This document shows, piece after piece, positions 11,012-23,639 of a DNA stretch of 64,000 nt (position 1 is the stretch's first letter; each line of letters starts with the position of its first letter). Source of the DNA: Hevea brasiliensis (lineage: Eukaryota; Streptophyta; Magnoliopsida; Malpighiales; Euphorbiaceae); contig NW_026614815.1 in NCBI RefSeq assembly GCF_030052815.1, positions 1-64,000 of the forward strand, given 5' to 3'. Under the pieces are notes generated by a model. That model searched no databases and was not told where the DNA came from. It worked only from the letters and a program-made list of their open reading frames with translations. Both the position numbers and the translations under genes were made by a program.

Positions 11012-13117
11012 TGTTAGTAGTATGCCCTAGAGCATATCATTTAGTATGTATCTTGTACATATTTTATTAATAAAAGGCATTTCCACTTTTCCGTTTACAT
11101 AATATATTTATGTGTAATAGAAAAGGTCCATTGATATTTTGTTAGAAATATTATTCTTAAGTTGTTAAGAATATGAGTGACAATATTTATAGCACAAAGT
11201 ATCATAAATAAGGTCACAATCGAGGATACTGCATAATACGGACATGACTTAACCAGAAAGATTGTATTCGTGTTTGTTCCCAAGTTATTTATATGAGATA
11301 TAAATAAGATGGAATGGTGAGTCTCATGCCATATAACAAACATGATAGGCACTTATAAATGATAAGTAGGCCAAACCAGTGACACTTATAACAAGCACAT
11401 GGAGTTTACTCTTGTCAATGTTTTGTCATAAATCATATCGTGCATATAATCTTTAGACTGAGATAGCACAATTATCTTGTATATAGGTAGTTTGAGTTTG
11501 ATACGCTTTCATACTTGTACTGTGTATGGGTATATGGGCATCTGTTGGCTCCTACTAGTTATATATGGAGGTAGGTGTTGATCAAGATGGAATATGTTCC
11601 TCTAAGTAAATAGAGATAAAATCCTATGTTCATTTAATTGTTCTTGATGTTTCAAGTTCAAGTTCCTGGCCAGGACAAATAGATTTATTCAGAAAAGAGT
11701 TTCTGATGAGAAAATCTTTTTAATCAAGAACTGGAATTAAAAGAGAACATAATATTCATAGCAAATGGAGTTTGACATAAACCATGACTCAAGCTTGAGT
11801 TGGGATTTTGTAATAGAGAGATTCTAGTGCATGGTAACATATGATTATAGGTTCATATAAGTTAAACCTTATTACTAATTGGGTGGCCATGGCATGCTAT
11901 GCTAGGTGTTAACCATGGTCTATGAGGTTCATAAAATGATTTAGAGAAATCATTTATGGTAAGAAAGAGTTCTGATGATATTAAGAGTTGATATCATGTC
12001 TCATTGCCAATTAGTGATGAGCCTAGTAAGTCACACACATACACAAGTTATCACCTATTTAAATATGATTTAATTAATTAATTAAAGAGTTTAATTGATT
12101 AATTAAATAGGTTTGGTTTGCAATTAAATTGCAAAGTCCCTAGCATGACTTGAAACCAAATCTAGATTATTGGATGTGTAGTATAAATTAAATTTATATT
12201 TAAAGTGTTTAAATATGAATTTAATTAATGAGAAATTAATTAATAGAGATTAATTAATTAATTTATATTTGATATAAATTAATTAAAAGAAGAAAAATAA
12301 TTATTTTGGGTTGAGAACTCAAAATTAAGACACAGGGGCATTTTGGTCATTTTGCAGTGTGACACGTGGCACCATGAGATGGTGACACATGGCATAACAC
12401 ATAAGCTTGCCAAATGTTTTTTTAATCATGTAAGATGATTAAAATCAAGATTACATATAGGTTTGACACTTGGCACAATGTGATTGGGTCACTTAAACCT
12501 AGAGCTAATCAAAGGGTGACATGTGGCAAGGGTTTAATGTGTTAACCTAGCTATTTAAGTGTTGTTATGAGAAAATAAAACACAACCAGCAGCCACACTC
12601 CTTTGTCACGCCATTTTGCAGCCCTCCCTTTATTCTTCTTCATCTCTCATCAATTCAAAGAGATTAGCCATCAATCTCTTGAATTAAGAACACTAGAAAT
12701 TGTTTCTAGTGTCCTGTTTACATCTCTAATCTCTTAAAAGGCAGAACTTGAATTTCTAATTAATAGAAAAGGCTTTAGAAGCTGTTCAAGGGCTGCCATA
12801 GGTGTTCTTGGTGTGGACAAGCTAGAGGGACAACATCTGGTGTCCTGAAGACGAATCTCAAAGGCGCATACTGCATTGCATCAAGAGGTTAGTGTAATCG
12901 TTCTTGATTTAATCTAGGGTTCTAAAATTAATCTGATTAATTTTAAAATCTTAAATGGCAAATACAGATCCAAAAACATATTAAAAGAGTTTTAATATGT
13001 TGTTTATCATTGAAATCAAATAGATAAAAATAAATCTTGCATGATGCATGTGACCCTAGGTGAAAATTTTTGAATTCAATGGTATAAACTTGTGTTTTTC
13101 ACGCTTCCATTCCTTCA
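11012..13117 (+). repeat. Copia A 3' LTR
   Basis: 2,106 bp, the direct repeat of 3584-5691, starting TGTTAGTAGTATGCCC and ending CATTCCTTCA. Differences from the 5' LTR include many at CAG/CTG sites, for example ATCAGTGC in the 5' copy versus ATCGTGC here near 11440. Hairpin 2 is perfect (12690-12712). Confidence 0.93.
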
Positions 13118-13122
13118 GAGGA
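13118..13122. repeat. Target site duplication of Copia A, right
   Basis: GAGGA directly after the 3' LTR, matching 3579-3583. Confidence 0.9.
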
Positions 13123-13479
13123 GAGTGCCGATTGTTGACTGGAGGATGCTTTAAATGTGGGTGTACAGATCATTTCTTATGAGATTGCCCACAGAGGAGT
13201 GCTCCCACTGCTCTACCACAGACAAAGAAATCCGCCCCCATAGCCCAGAGGGGTAGACGACCCACGATGCCAAAGGTGATGGGTACCTCACAGAGACTAG
13301 CTTCTGAGATGATTGAATGGCTTGAGGCCCGAGTGGCACCTCGAGTATATGCTATAGATCGGGAGGAGCCAGATCCAGCAGATGTTAACAGAGGTATATT
13401 TTATTTTTATAATACTTTGGCATATGTATTGATAGACTTTGTATATGAGATGAAAGAAAATAGGTGCAAAACTAATTGA
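13118..13479 (+). pseudogene. Gypsy element F gag C-terminus and start of protease
   Basis: Continues the gag frame begun at 3548. The CCHC zinc knuckle reads CFKCGCTDHFL-stop-DC (13147-13188). The stop at 13180-13182 is TGA where Arg (CGA) is expected, as from C-to-T change at a CpG. The frame then runs through the nucleocapsid tail (PRVYAIDREEPDPADV) into NTLAYVLID, which is the beginning of a chromovirus aspartic protease, cut off before the rest of the active site. Beyond VLID the sequence jumps to integrase-like remains, so a large internal deletion removed most of pol. Confidence 0.75.
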
Positions 13480-13620
13480 GATAAGATTGTAGAGCTAAAT
13501 TTAGTAAGACAGACTAAGGATAAAGTGAAGTATTATAACACGAAAAAGTGGAGAAACTAGGAGATAGTAGTTCCTCAACTATTTACACTGAGTAATTTTT
13601 TAGGATGAAATTTTTATTTA
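13480..13620 (+). pseudogene. Gypsy F integrase C-terminal scrap
   Basis: A short segment encodes LVRQTKDKVK, which resembles the linker before the C-terminal domain of plant Gypsy integrases, followed by degraded sequence and an in-frame stop. RT, RNase H and the integrase core are absent. Confidence 0.5.
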
Positions 13621-13632
13621 GAGTGGAAGAAT
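13601..13632 (+). other. Gypsy F 3' end and polypurine tract
   Basis: AGGATGAAATTTTTATTTAG and a purine-rich AGAGTGGAAGAA precede TGTAATG. Element G carries the counterpart AGGATGAAATTTC...GGAGGAGAG before its 3' LTR. This fixes the LTR start and the orientation of F. Confidence 0.65.
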
Positions 13633-14735
13633 TGTAATGCCCTCACTTAAGGTAGTCCGTACATTCTACTATTCTGGTGACTAACGTCTGTTCGGATAGC
13701 TAGGATGTCTAGAACTACACTCGAACTAGAGTAAGGAGTCATGAGATGATTAAATAAAGACCAAGAAAAATTAAGGAAAAATAAAAGAAATAAATTGTAA
13801 ATGAGTTAAACGAGCCGGAGTCACGGCGATGGGTGACCATGTAGGGAAGCGATTGCGAAGACAGTTGCCGACCCCAGACCCATAAGGAACCCTGTGAAAT
13901 AAATTTTTGGGACTAAATTGAAGGCTCTATGAGGTCTAAATGACATTAAAAATATCAAAGAAAATTTAAGAAAATTTAGTTAATCGGTACAGATGAATAT
14001 AATTCAATAAACATAATGAAGGACATTTTGGTCATTTCACTTTCAGTGTTAAATTTTGGCCTAAATAAAAATTAAAATGAGTGAGATTAAAATATATAAA
14101 ATAAATTAAAATCATGAAATTATTTGTGGAAATGAGAAAAGAAAGAAGAAAGGAAAAGAAAGAAAAGAAAAAGGAAATTTATTATGAGGTAAGCATGATG
14201 TGGTGATGACATCATTAAAAATTAAAAGCCAATTAAATTTGGACATACATATAAACATAAGAAAAATCTCTTTAATTCCTTCTTATCATTTGGAAGCTTC
14301 ATCTTCTTCTTCAATTTACTTTGGCCGAACTCCTTTTACAACCCATTCCACCATTGTTAACTTTGTTTTTAGCTTAATTTTCTTGAGATTGTTACCACCA
14401 AATCCCTAACCACTAGCATTAAACCTTATTATTTCATCTTGGAGAAGAGTTTGAAAGTGAAAAGAAGACAAGAACTTGACATTTTGGTTGGCTTGGACTT
14501 GAGTTATAAGATGTTAGTGCACTATAACCCTTCCTTTCACTTATAGGTGTAGTAAGCATGCCAAATTAGGGTGGAAATTCATGAAATTGAATGAAATTGT
14601 TAAGTAATTGAACACCCTCAATTTCGGCAACCTTGGTGTCCATAAGGGTTTGATGAATTCTTGAATATAAACTTGCTTAATAATGATGATTGATGATTAT
14701 AAGTGTATTAAAAAGTTGAATGGATTGAAGTGCAT

Positions 14736-14937
14736 GAATTATGGAATTTGAGGTTAGGGTTTTGCTAAAAAATTGGGACTTTTATGTTATGGCTTGCAAT
14801 TGGCCTTGTTGAGATGAATTGTTGATCAATAGAAGTGAATTATGGAATTTTAGGTTAGGGTTTTGCTAAAAAATTGGGACTTTTATGTTATGGCTTGCAA
14901 TTGGCCTTGTTGAGATGAATTGTTAATCAATAGAAGT
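14736..14937 (+). repeat. 101-bp tandem duplication inside LTR F
   Basis: Two nearly identical 101-bp units starting GAATTATGGAATTT at 14736 and 14837. They differ at only a few bases, so the duplication is younger than the LTR itself. Confidence 0.9.
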
Positions 14938-16868
14938 GCTATGCCAAATTGTAGTTTGGGAGATTGGAGGAAATTGGATTGGGAGTGTACTTTTTATGCA
15001 CGTTGTGGGACTCTTTGAGTCTAGTGTTGTTTTTTACCTATAACTAGATTTTTGTTGCTCCAATTGGTATGAGGCCGATTAAAGATGAAACTATAGCCAA
15101 AATGCTCCATTTTTCGTGAAGAAACCATGCCCAAATTCTGTCCACAAATTGTCCTAAATCCTGCTTGAATCCGGTTGACCATACCTTAAACCCAGAAAAA
15201 TGACCAAATGAACAATTCATTTGCCATAACTTCCTTTAGAAAGGTCAGAATGACCTGATTTTTATACCATTGGAAAGGTTAGACATAGGAACACATTTTT
15301 TATATATAAAGATCAACTAACCCAGATCTGCCTCTAACCAAGTCAAATTATTAACAAAAGTTAGGTTAACAAAACTGTCCAGAACCAAACAGCCCAAAAA
15401 TTCTGAACTTAGGTCTACCCGACTACTTTAGGCAAAAAGGCCATAACTTGGTCTAACAAATTGCAAATGCAATGAAACAAGTGCCAAAATTTTTATAAGA
15501 CATAGATCTACAATATTTGTGTTTTGACCAGAACCTAGAACCCAAGGGAACTAAGTCAAATTGTTAGAAAAATTTAGTATACCAAATCCTATTATTTGCC
15601 TCAACCACCACTTGACCCTAGAATAGTGTTTATATTATAACTTTCACTAGGAAATCCCAAATCGGATGAGCAAAACTATTCTAGAAACCTAAGAGATAGG
15701 GCTCCAACTTTGATTTAGAAACTTGCCTCAAATTTAGAGTGTAAGAACCCTAAAATGGGAGTCAAATTTACTAACCTGAACCTAGAATTCTGTAGACACA
15801 GGGTACCTGAGTCCAGGCTAGTTAATTGGCTATAACTAATTCTAAAAAATTTGAAAATTTGTAATTCAAAATTCTAAGTGATCATGAGATATAGGGTAAC
15901 AAATTCTATGAAGCACATTAGGCTTAAAAGTGGCTATGACATGTCCAAATAATTAGGGAAATATTGACTCTAGAATCTACCTAGTTCTGAAACTAAAGTG
16001 AGTTAAGGAATCAGTTATGGTGATTTGACTATAACTTGAGTTCTAGAACTTCAAATGACATGAATCAAAAAGGAAAACAAAGACAAGACATAAAGGAACA
16101 ACTTCCATGAAGGAAGTGTTGCCAAACAGTGGCCACATCTTGACCAATTTGTTAGGTGAACTTAAGACATCAAATCTAGACCTTGAGAAAGGTTCATAAA
16201 ATGACTTATTATATGATATGAAGTTAATCAAAATGAATTGTTAAACATTAAAGTGACATGAATATGCATGTGGAACTTATGTTTCCCATTATAAGTAACA
16301 TGAAAATGTTATTAAATACAACTAGCACATAATATGAAACTATAAACACTTAGTAATATTAATTTTCCCAAAGTATACCTAGACTTATATATATAGCATG
16401 GATCGATTGGTATACCAATTAGGAATTACAGATTGTAGTACTGCTCACAGGAATAATCATTGATAGACAATATATGTCTAAGATAGTTATTCTACTGACT
16501 TGCTTGCCCGTTAGCTATTGTGCCTAATTTTATTTCTGGCTTTATGCCTGCCCGCAGGCCTTGTGTCGACAGATGTATACATGTTAGACATATGAATGTT
16601 TAACTAGTATATTATCAAGTCTTTATAGTTTGTTATAGATTACTTGGGCACAGATATGAGTAATAAGTCTCAAATTTAAATAGTTACATGAAGAGACCGT
16701 AGATATGAGCAATAAGATTGAAAATGACATAAATGAACAAATAAGATCTTAATAACTTACTTGCTCCTAAGATTTCAATAAATATGTAAATGACTTAGAA
16801 ATTTATGAAATTACACCTAGAATAATTATTTTAATTATTTAGTTATTTTTTCTTTATTTTATGTACTA

Positions 16869-16885
16869 CTAAGCGTTATACTTAG
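16869..16885 (+). other. Conserved LTR hairpin, variant stem (LTR F)
   Basis: CTAAG, a 7-nt loop, then CTTAG. It is at the equivalent site to CTGAG/CTCAG in other LTRs; both stem sides have changed together. Confidence 0.5.
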
Positions 16886-18158
16886 CTCGTTGGTTTTTCC
16901 ATCACATAGGTACTAGAGAGTCAGAAGACATGACAGTGATGCAGTAGTGCCTAGACAGGATTTGGCCAGATCTGCTACAGTGTAGGTTGTCACCTCAGCA
17001 GTCCATTTTGGTTGGGCTCATGTATATTTATATTTTGTATTTTGGTTATTGTGTATAAGTAAACGATGTAAATCATTTTGAGTTGTAAATAAATTATAAA
17101 TTATTATATATGAATTTTATGTGAATGAATGAATGAAACTTATATTTTTTTTGAAACTGTATGAGTAGAAATGTTATGATATGACATATAGAAACATGAG
17201 ATAGATATGAAATTTTTTTAACAGGTAAATAGTATACACCCGCCAAAAACTAATAAAACAGAGGAGACTCTATCTGGGTCTCCATAAAAAAAAGATGTGA
17301 TAAAAAAAAAATTTCTACGTATAAGATAATATAGTTAAATTAATATTGTACACGACAAGACAATATAGGTTGCTCCAGCACCGAATGTAGCATGCCTTGC
17401 TCAGCTACACTGTAAACGGGTTGTCACACCCTACTCCTTTGTAAGATTTAACATGATCCCGTAGCATACCTAATAAATTATCGTACTTCGCCTACCGATA
17501 ATCTATTAAATATACTACAAGAGATTTTTGGCATAACAATTTCATTTTTACGTCTGGCGTGGTGACAAAAATTTAAACTAAGTGTTTTCAATTCCATTAT
17601 GTGTCATGAAATTCATTTAGGAATAATTAGGCATTTTTAAAATTTTACGAAAAGTCCGTGTGCTGACGGCTGAAATTATATGAAACAGTTCTTTAATACT
17701 TGTCGAAAAGCATTTACAAAAATATATCATGTCCACTTTAAACTCAATCAACTCAACTTATTTGTTCCATTCTCAATAAATCTCAACATGCAGAAAATAA
17801 TTCATTATTTGCAAGTCTCAAAAGGAAATTTACAACCATTAAAGTAATAATATTAATATTATAAATTTTCCAAACGATTAACTCAAAAAAATAATATTAC
17901 AATAATTTACATTTAATTATAGTCCCAAAATAATATTATACTAATTAAAATCTAAAAATATTTTTACAGAGCTTTTTATACAACCGCTCAACATTTGTAC
18001 AACATAAATATAGCTATAAATTACATAAAATAAATTACAAAGGATATACCTATAATATACCCACAATTAAATCAATTACAATTCTATATTGCTGCTCCAA
18101 GTAGCTTATGTTGTGGTCCTCTTCTTTTTCCTATCTAAGACAGCATAAAAAGCTATCG

Positions 18159-18176
18159 CTGAGTATGGATATTCAG
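18159..18176 (-). other. Conserved LTR hairpin (LTR G)
   Basis: CTGAGT/ATTCAG on the plus strand with a 6-nt loop; one mismatch in the stem. Same location as in the other Gypsy LTRs. Confidence 0.4.
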
Positions 18177-20086
18177 TGATGCACAACTAATAATTTAAAA
18201 TGTAATACACTATACTTTGACAAATCATAACAAAGAGACTAGAATATTCAATTTCTTCATAATTCATAAAATCAAAGTCAACGGCTTCAATAATGCAAAT
18301 CATTTATTTGAATGACATTGATCAATAATTAAAATTTACCAAATCAAAATTGTACATTTAAAAATATTCACATCAAATCATGGGAATAGATATTAAATTT
18401 CACGAAAAAGGGAATGTATAAAAATATAAACCGAAGATATCATTTTAAAAGTACAATTGCTCACTATCAAATCCATTCTTATCCTCACTAACTTAATGCA
18501 AGACTAATCCATAAGGGCCATCTTCAAAGTTATTCTCACTTCCTATGGTAGGGGAGATCGAATCGTGCACATTCCATCCATCACACCATAACAAATTAAA
18601 TTCCAAAAGGGCTATCTAACCTCTTATATGAGGAAGATCAAATCATCAATGTGCACATACCATGGTATTCAAAACAAAACTAACACAAGTGTATCCTCAA
18701 AAAATGAGAGATGGGTAATGACCATGTCGAGCATTAAAGTGAGATATAAAATAACATCAGAAAATTCATTACCCTTTTTGTGAGCGTACAGTCACAATAC
18801 AAATCATTTCCATGCCAATCTCAACAAGCAATATTTTCCATTTTCCATTCAAACCCCATTTCAATCACAATTTCCCAAAACCAATTTCATTCACACCATA
18901 ACAATATTCAATAATTGTTGAGATAAAATCAATATTTGATAAACATAATATATGAAGAAAATAAAATCATTTAATCATTTGGAATATGTAAAACAATTAT
19001 TTTTTGAGAACTAGTTCTGCACAAACCTCTCTTGCTTGCTTTAATTCAATCTCCTCTACATCCTTTCTTGGAAGGATCTTTTCTCACTGAAATATAAAAT
19101 TAAAGTGTTTCATTACCTATCCAAATCATTCCTGATAATAATTCCAACAATTGAATTCTTCATCTTAAATTTACTTATAAGGTCTCCTAAGTTGAGTTCT
19201 TTGTGTTTAATGGTATGGTGTTACTATTCATTTCACTAGTTAGGTAAAATGTTGACTTTCTCATACATAATAGGTATACCAATTTTAAACTCATGGTCAT
19301 ACCACATTTTGGGTCACAATTTTGTTGGCATTGGTTGCCAATTGAAATTCAAAGCTCATTGGAAGAAATTCCAAAAATTCAGATTTGGTCACTTGGGTTT
19401 ACTGTTCCATTGGACCTTTCTACATTGGAAATTTGGCTAAACTTTCTTCATCAAAGTTGTTCCTTAATATGTCTGGTTTAATTTCCTTTTTGAATCACTC
19501 CATTTGAAGTTTTGTAGCTCAAGTTATGGCATTTTTACCATAACTGGCCGAATTGGTCATTTCTAGATTTTCTGGGCAAATTTTGGTTCTAGTAAATTTG
19601 GTGACCTAAATTTAGTTAGCAATTTGATTTGGTTAGATGCCAAACTGGGTTCTAAGTTCTGCATGAAAAATGTGCTCATATTTCTAACTTTTCCAATGGT
19701 TCAAACATCAGGTCATTTGGACCTCTCTACACAAAGTTATGACCATTTGAACATATACTGTTCATTTAATCAATTCTGCCCAGAATCAGAGTACCTAATC
19801 CGGATTCAACCAAATTTTAGACCAACTTGTGGTCACTTTTTGGACAAAGTTTCTTCATAAAAAATGTAGCTTTAGATCCTAAATTTCATCTTTAATTAGC
19901 ATCACACCAATTGGAGCTGCCTAGCTGTACTTATAACCTTAAAAGCAAACTGGATTCAAAGGTCCAGAAATCAACAACTCAATTACCATAAGTTTTCTCA
20001 ATTCCATTCATCAATTCTCAACTCAATATACACCAAATGACCACAATTAAACATAATAACACCAATTTCATCAACATTTCATCAAA

Positions 20087-20091
20087 ACCCT
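20087..20091. repeat. Target site duplication of solo LTR H, left
   Basis: ACCCT immediately before TGTCATACC; repeated at 23635-23639. Confidence 0.85.
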
Positions 20092-23000
20092 TGTCATACC
20101 TTACCCTTCTGCAAGGCATAACATGATCCCGTAGAATACCTAATGAACTATCGAACTTCACCTACCGATAGCTCATTAAGTACCCTATAAGGGATTTTAA
20201 AACAATTTTCTTACTATTATAAGTAGTGAGCATTTTCTAATAGGTATTAAAATCATTTATTTAAAGTTTTAAAACTAGTAAAATTTATCCCATTTTATTT
20301 TTCCGCAAATTTTATAGAAATTTCAGTAGAGTGCCGTTTGTATTTTGAGAAAACAGTTCTTCAAATTCCTATAAAAAGCACTTCCAATAATTTGTCTTAA
20401 CAACTTCTTCAATTTCACAACCATCCCAATCAATTTCAACATCATTTATAAATTTCCAAAAATTCAAATCCACAATTTTCAATTCAAATATCATCCAAAA
20501 TATTACTAATTACTTTCATTCAAATTAAAATAAAATACTTCCATTCACATGTAATTAAATGTAAAATAATTTATATACATCATACTAAAAATTTACATTA
20601 GGAAAAATCCAAACTAAAATTTATTACAAGTTTTATACAACTCCAAACAACTTTATACAACTGCTCATAACTAATTTTACATGTCCATACAGTTACATAC
20701 ATTTACATACATCAAAATAATTTTTACAATCAGGGTATAAAATATACCCGATATAACTTCAAGGTAGGTCGCTCCACAATCCTCAGCCGCTCACTCTGCT
20801 GCTCCTCTAGTTTCTATATCTGCGATAGCAATAACAGCTATCGCTGAGTACTAGGACTCAGTGGTGCACAACATACTAAAATAAACTTTAAGTGGAATTT
20901 AAATCACATTTATTCAAAATTTAAATTGAACATGAGCAATACATTCAAAACATGACTTATAAAATTTTAATCCAAATAATTTCATTTCAAAAGTCTCAAA
21001 ACACATTTCATAAAAACACACAGTTATATCATGCCATTCGAAACAAATATAATCTCAATAGCCAGAGGCTAAGGAGAAGTCACATCACAAGGCTAGCTAG
21101 CTCAAATATATGGGAACCCATTCTTTTTCTTCTTCTACTGGCACACACCTCAACACTTCAGCCAGAGAAGGAATCAAAATTCGAAATTGATTTTCCCCAC
21201 TAGTCATGCTAGTGAGGTGTTCAAATATATGGTCATGACACTGTGGTTTCAAAACTTATCTTAACAATTTACTAAACAATTATTGTCATTTCAAACATAC
21301 ACAAATAAACTTTCAACAATTCATGGCAAAAGCATAATACACAATTCATGCACTTTGTAAATGAATTTTAAAGCGTATTGATGTCGTGCACAAACCTTAA
21401 GCGAGTCGCTTCTTGGCCTTGACTCGATCCCTCGGGTTCTTTCCCGGTGTTTTTTTCCACTGAAACACATAGTTTCACAGTGTTTTAGTATCATAACTCA
21501 TCATTAATCCAAAAATAAATTCAAATTCACTCATACCTAGCTTTAATAAGCTAAACTTGACGTTCTTTAAAATTTGTGTTTTGGGATTACTATTCATGAC
21601 ACTATTCAAGTCAATTTGTTGACTTTCTAAGGCTTAATATATATGGGAACTCTAACTATCCTCACATACCACATTTTGATCACCAATTTTGTTGGTTTTG
21701 GTTGTTTTCTCAAAACTTAGGTCTTTTAAGCAAAATTGCAAATTTTCAGTTTTGGTGTCTTATGTTGCACTATTCCATTGGTCATTTTTCTGTTAGAATT
21801 TGGCTAAGTTTTCTTCATAGAAATTGTTCCTTATTGTCTTAAATTTATTCTCCTTTTTGAATCACTCCATTTGGAGTTTTGTAGCTCAAGTTATAGCCAT
21901 TTGAATCATGGCTGCTGGATTAAACTTAACCTAGATTTCTGGGCACCAAACTAGTTCTGGCAGTTTTAGGTCACCAACTTTGGGTGGCCAAATGTCTTAG
22001 TTAAGGGCATAATTTGGTTTTGTGTTCTTCATGAAGGTTATATTTATATATCTCAGCTTTCCACTGGTAAAATTTTAGGTCATTTAGACCTGCCTAGCCC
22101 AAGTTATGGCCAAATGAACAAACACTGTTCATTTGGTCATTTTTGTACAGGTCAGATTGCCTAAGTCCGGATTTGGTCAATTTGTTCACTAGGTTTTGGT
22201 CACTTTTTGGGCATGATTCCTAAATGAAAAATGTGTCATTTTGTGTCTAGTTTCATTCCCAATTGGCCTCACACCAATTGGGCTTGTAAATTTTTAGTTT
22301 TGGTCCCTAAAAGGGACCTTGGTCCTGCTGCCTGCAGCATGACCCTAAGCAATCCGAATTTGCATTTGGTTCCAACACTTCTAACATACTCCAATTGGTC
22401 ACAAATGACCATTTCTCAGCTTAAACTAGGTCAAACATATCATTTAACAATTTCTCGCATTCTTCCTCCCAAAGCCCTAGGTGCCAAACCCTAATTCACC
22501 TATTTGTTGCATTTAACTAATTTCAAGAATACTAGCATTACTTCTATACTCATACAAGCTTGCCTACACTATTTATTCAATCAAATTCATATATTGTCAT
22601 GACAAACCCTAGCTGGCTGAATTTTTCCTCTAGTCCTCCAACAATTATTTTCTTTTAATTTTAAGTTAAAATCTAAGCTACTTGAATTAAAAACATAGAA
22701 ATTAAACTAAGAAATGGAAGTTTGCTCACTAACCTCAAACTTTGATTTTAAATCTTCAATTCCCTTCTTCTTTTCTTCTTTCTTTCTTGTTCAAGCTTCT
22801 TCTCAAGTTAGGTTATCAAGTTCTAATGGAGAAATTTAGGAAATTTAGGGTTTAATTGGTGGGTTCAAAAGCTTGAGTGCAAGCTTCCATGGTGTTTTGG
22901 TGAGGGAGAAGGAGAGGGAGAGAGAATGGTGGACAGCAACTTGAGGAAGATGAAGACTTTTGATATTTTTTTTCTTTTCTTTTCTTTTTTTTATGTCTTT

Positions 23001-23634
23001 AGGAAGACCACAAATTTAAATTAAATAAATTTTAATTATAATAATTATTGCATCATGCATGAGGTCATGCATGATGTCATCACTCTTTACTTTTCCTTTT
23101 TCTTTTTTTTTATTTATTTATTTTTCTATTAGTTCTTTAATTTAATTCCCGATTTTGAATTTTCTTTTCTCTGATTTTATTTGACAGTTATGTCAGGAGT
23201 CAACTTTCGGGGTCAATTGACCAAATTACCCCTCGCCGGTTAGACCCGGTTTGAAAATAATTCAATATTTCTTCTGGATCCTTGACCTAATTATTTGACT
23301 GACTTAACAATTCTCTTTCATGATTTTCTCTTTTCCATTGTGTTCGCACTAGTCCTAAGGACCGCGGTGTCACATTTTACGATTCGAAATTTGAGTTTAA
23401 ATCAACTTCACAATCCTTCCCGAGAAGGTCACCCATCGCTGTGACTCTCGGCTCATTTAACTTCTTATGTTTTATTTTTCTTATTTATACTTAACCATTT
23501 GACAATTACTAATTATTTGTGTTTAGGGCTTATCTAGTTATCTTAAGTGTGGTTCTAATCTCCTTAATTATTCGGACCGACACTGGTCACCGGAACAGTA
23601 AAATTTACTAGGCTATGCAAATAGGGGTGTTACA
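20092..23634 (-). mobile_element. Solo Gypsy LTR H
   Basis: A 3,543-bp minus-strand LTR (TGTAACACCCC...GGTATGACA on its own strand) with no internal region, flanked by ACCCT on both sides and lying within LTR G. A solo LTR arises when the two LTRs of an element recombine and lose the interior. The conserved hairpin is at 20844-20861. A purine/pyrimidine-rich patch (22740-22990) carries CTTCTTTTCTTC-like runs. No coding sequence was found. Confidence 0.88.
20844..20861 (-). other. Conserved LTR hairpin (LTR H)
   Basis: CTGAGT, a 6-nt loop, then ACTCAG; a perfect stem with a loop sequence different from that in LTR I. Confidence 0.5.
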
Positions 23635-23639
23635 ACCCT
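23635..23639. repeat. Target site duplication of solo LTR H, right
   Basis: ACCCT directly after the TTACA terminus of H. Confidence 0.85.

Larger units (their letters stand above)
3584..13117 (+). mobile_element. Copia A: complete-length LTR retrotransposon
   Basis: A 9.5-kb Ty1/copia element in the plus orientation. It has paired 2.1-kb LTRs (TGTTAG...CCTTCA), an initiator-Met tRNA primer site, a long leader, gag, integrase, reverse transcriptase, RNase H and a polypurine tract, and it is bounded by GAGGA duplications. Integrase precedes RT, which is diagnostic of Copia. The protease region is absent, as in copies C, D and E, and the coding region carries several frameshifts and stops. It is therefore a structurally complete but probably non-autonomous insertion. 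The LTRs differ at scattered positions, so the insertion is not brand new. It sits inside the gag of Gypsy element F. Confidence 0.93.
13633..17421 (+). repeat. Gypsy F 3' LTR
   Basis: About 3.8 kb, starting TGTAATGCCC. It is homologous to the other Gypsy LTRs: the GCGATGGGTGACC block is at 13826 onward, and the CATAACTT/GACCTGATTTTTATACC block is near 15230. Its end (GTAGCATGCCTTGCTCAG...AAACGGGT) matches the inverted end of LTR K, so F and K belong to one subfamily. The final few bases, expected to read GAGGGGTGTTACA, are missing because LTR G abuts at 17422. No coding sequence. A 101-bp tandem duplication (14736-14937) lies inside. Confidence 0.75.
17422..20091 (-). repeat. Gypsy G 3' LTR, distal part
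   Basis: Minus-strand LTR ending at 17422 (TGTCACACCCTACTCC on the plus strand). With 23640-24787 it forms one LTR of about 3.8 kb, split by solo LTR H. It includes the conserved hairpin at 18159-18176. No coding sequence; short plus-strand ORFs here have no domain. Confidence 0.82.

Noticed and set aside
17283..17421. Separate short inverted LTR start next to LTR F
   Set aside because: The same block ends LTR K in the equivalent orientation, so it is the normal 3' end of LTR F and not an extra fragment.
22231..22494. ORFs within solo LTR H and LTR G (also 19624-19860, 20952-21203)
   Set aside because: Low-complexity, LTR-internal, with no family resemblance and no conservation between LTR copies.
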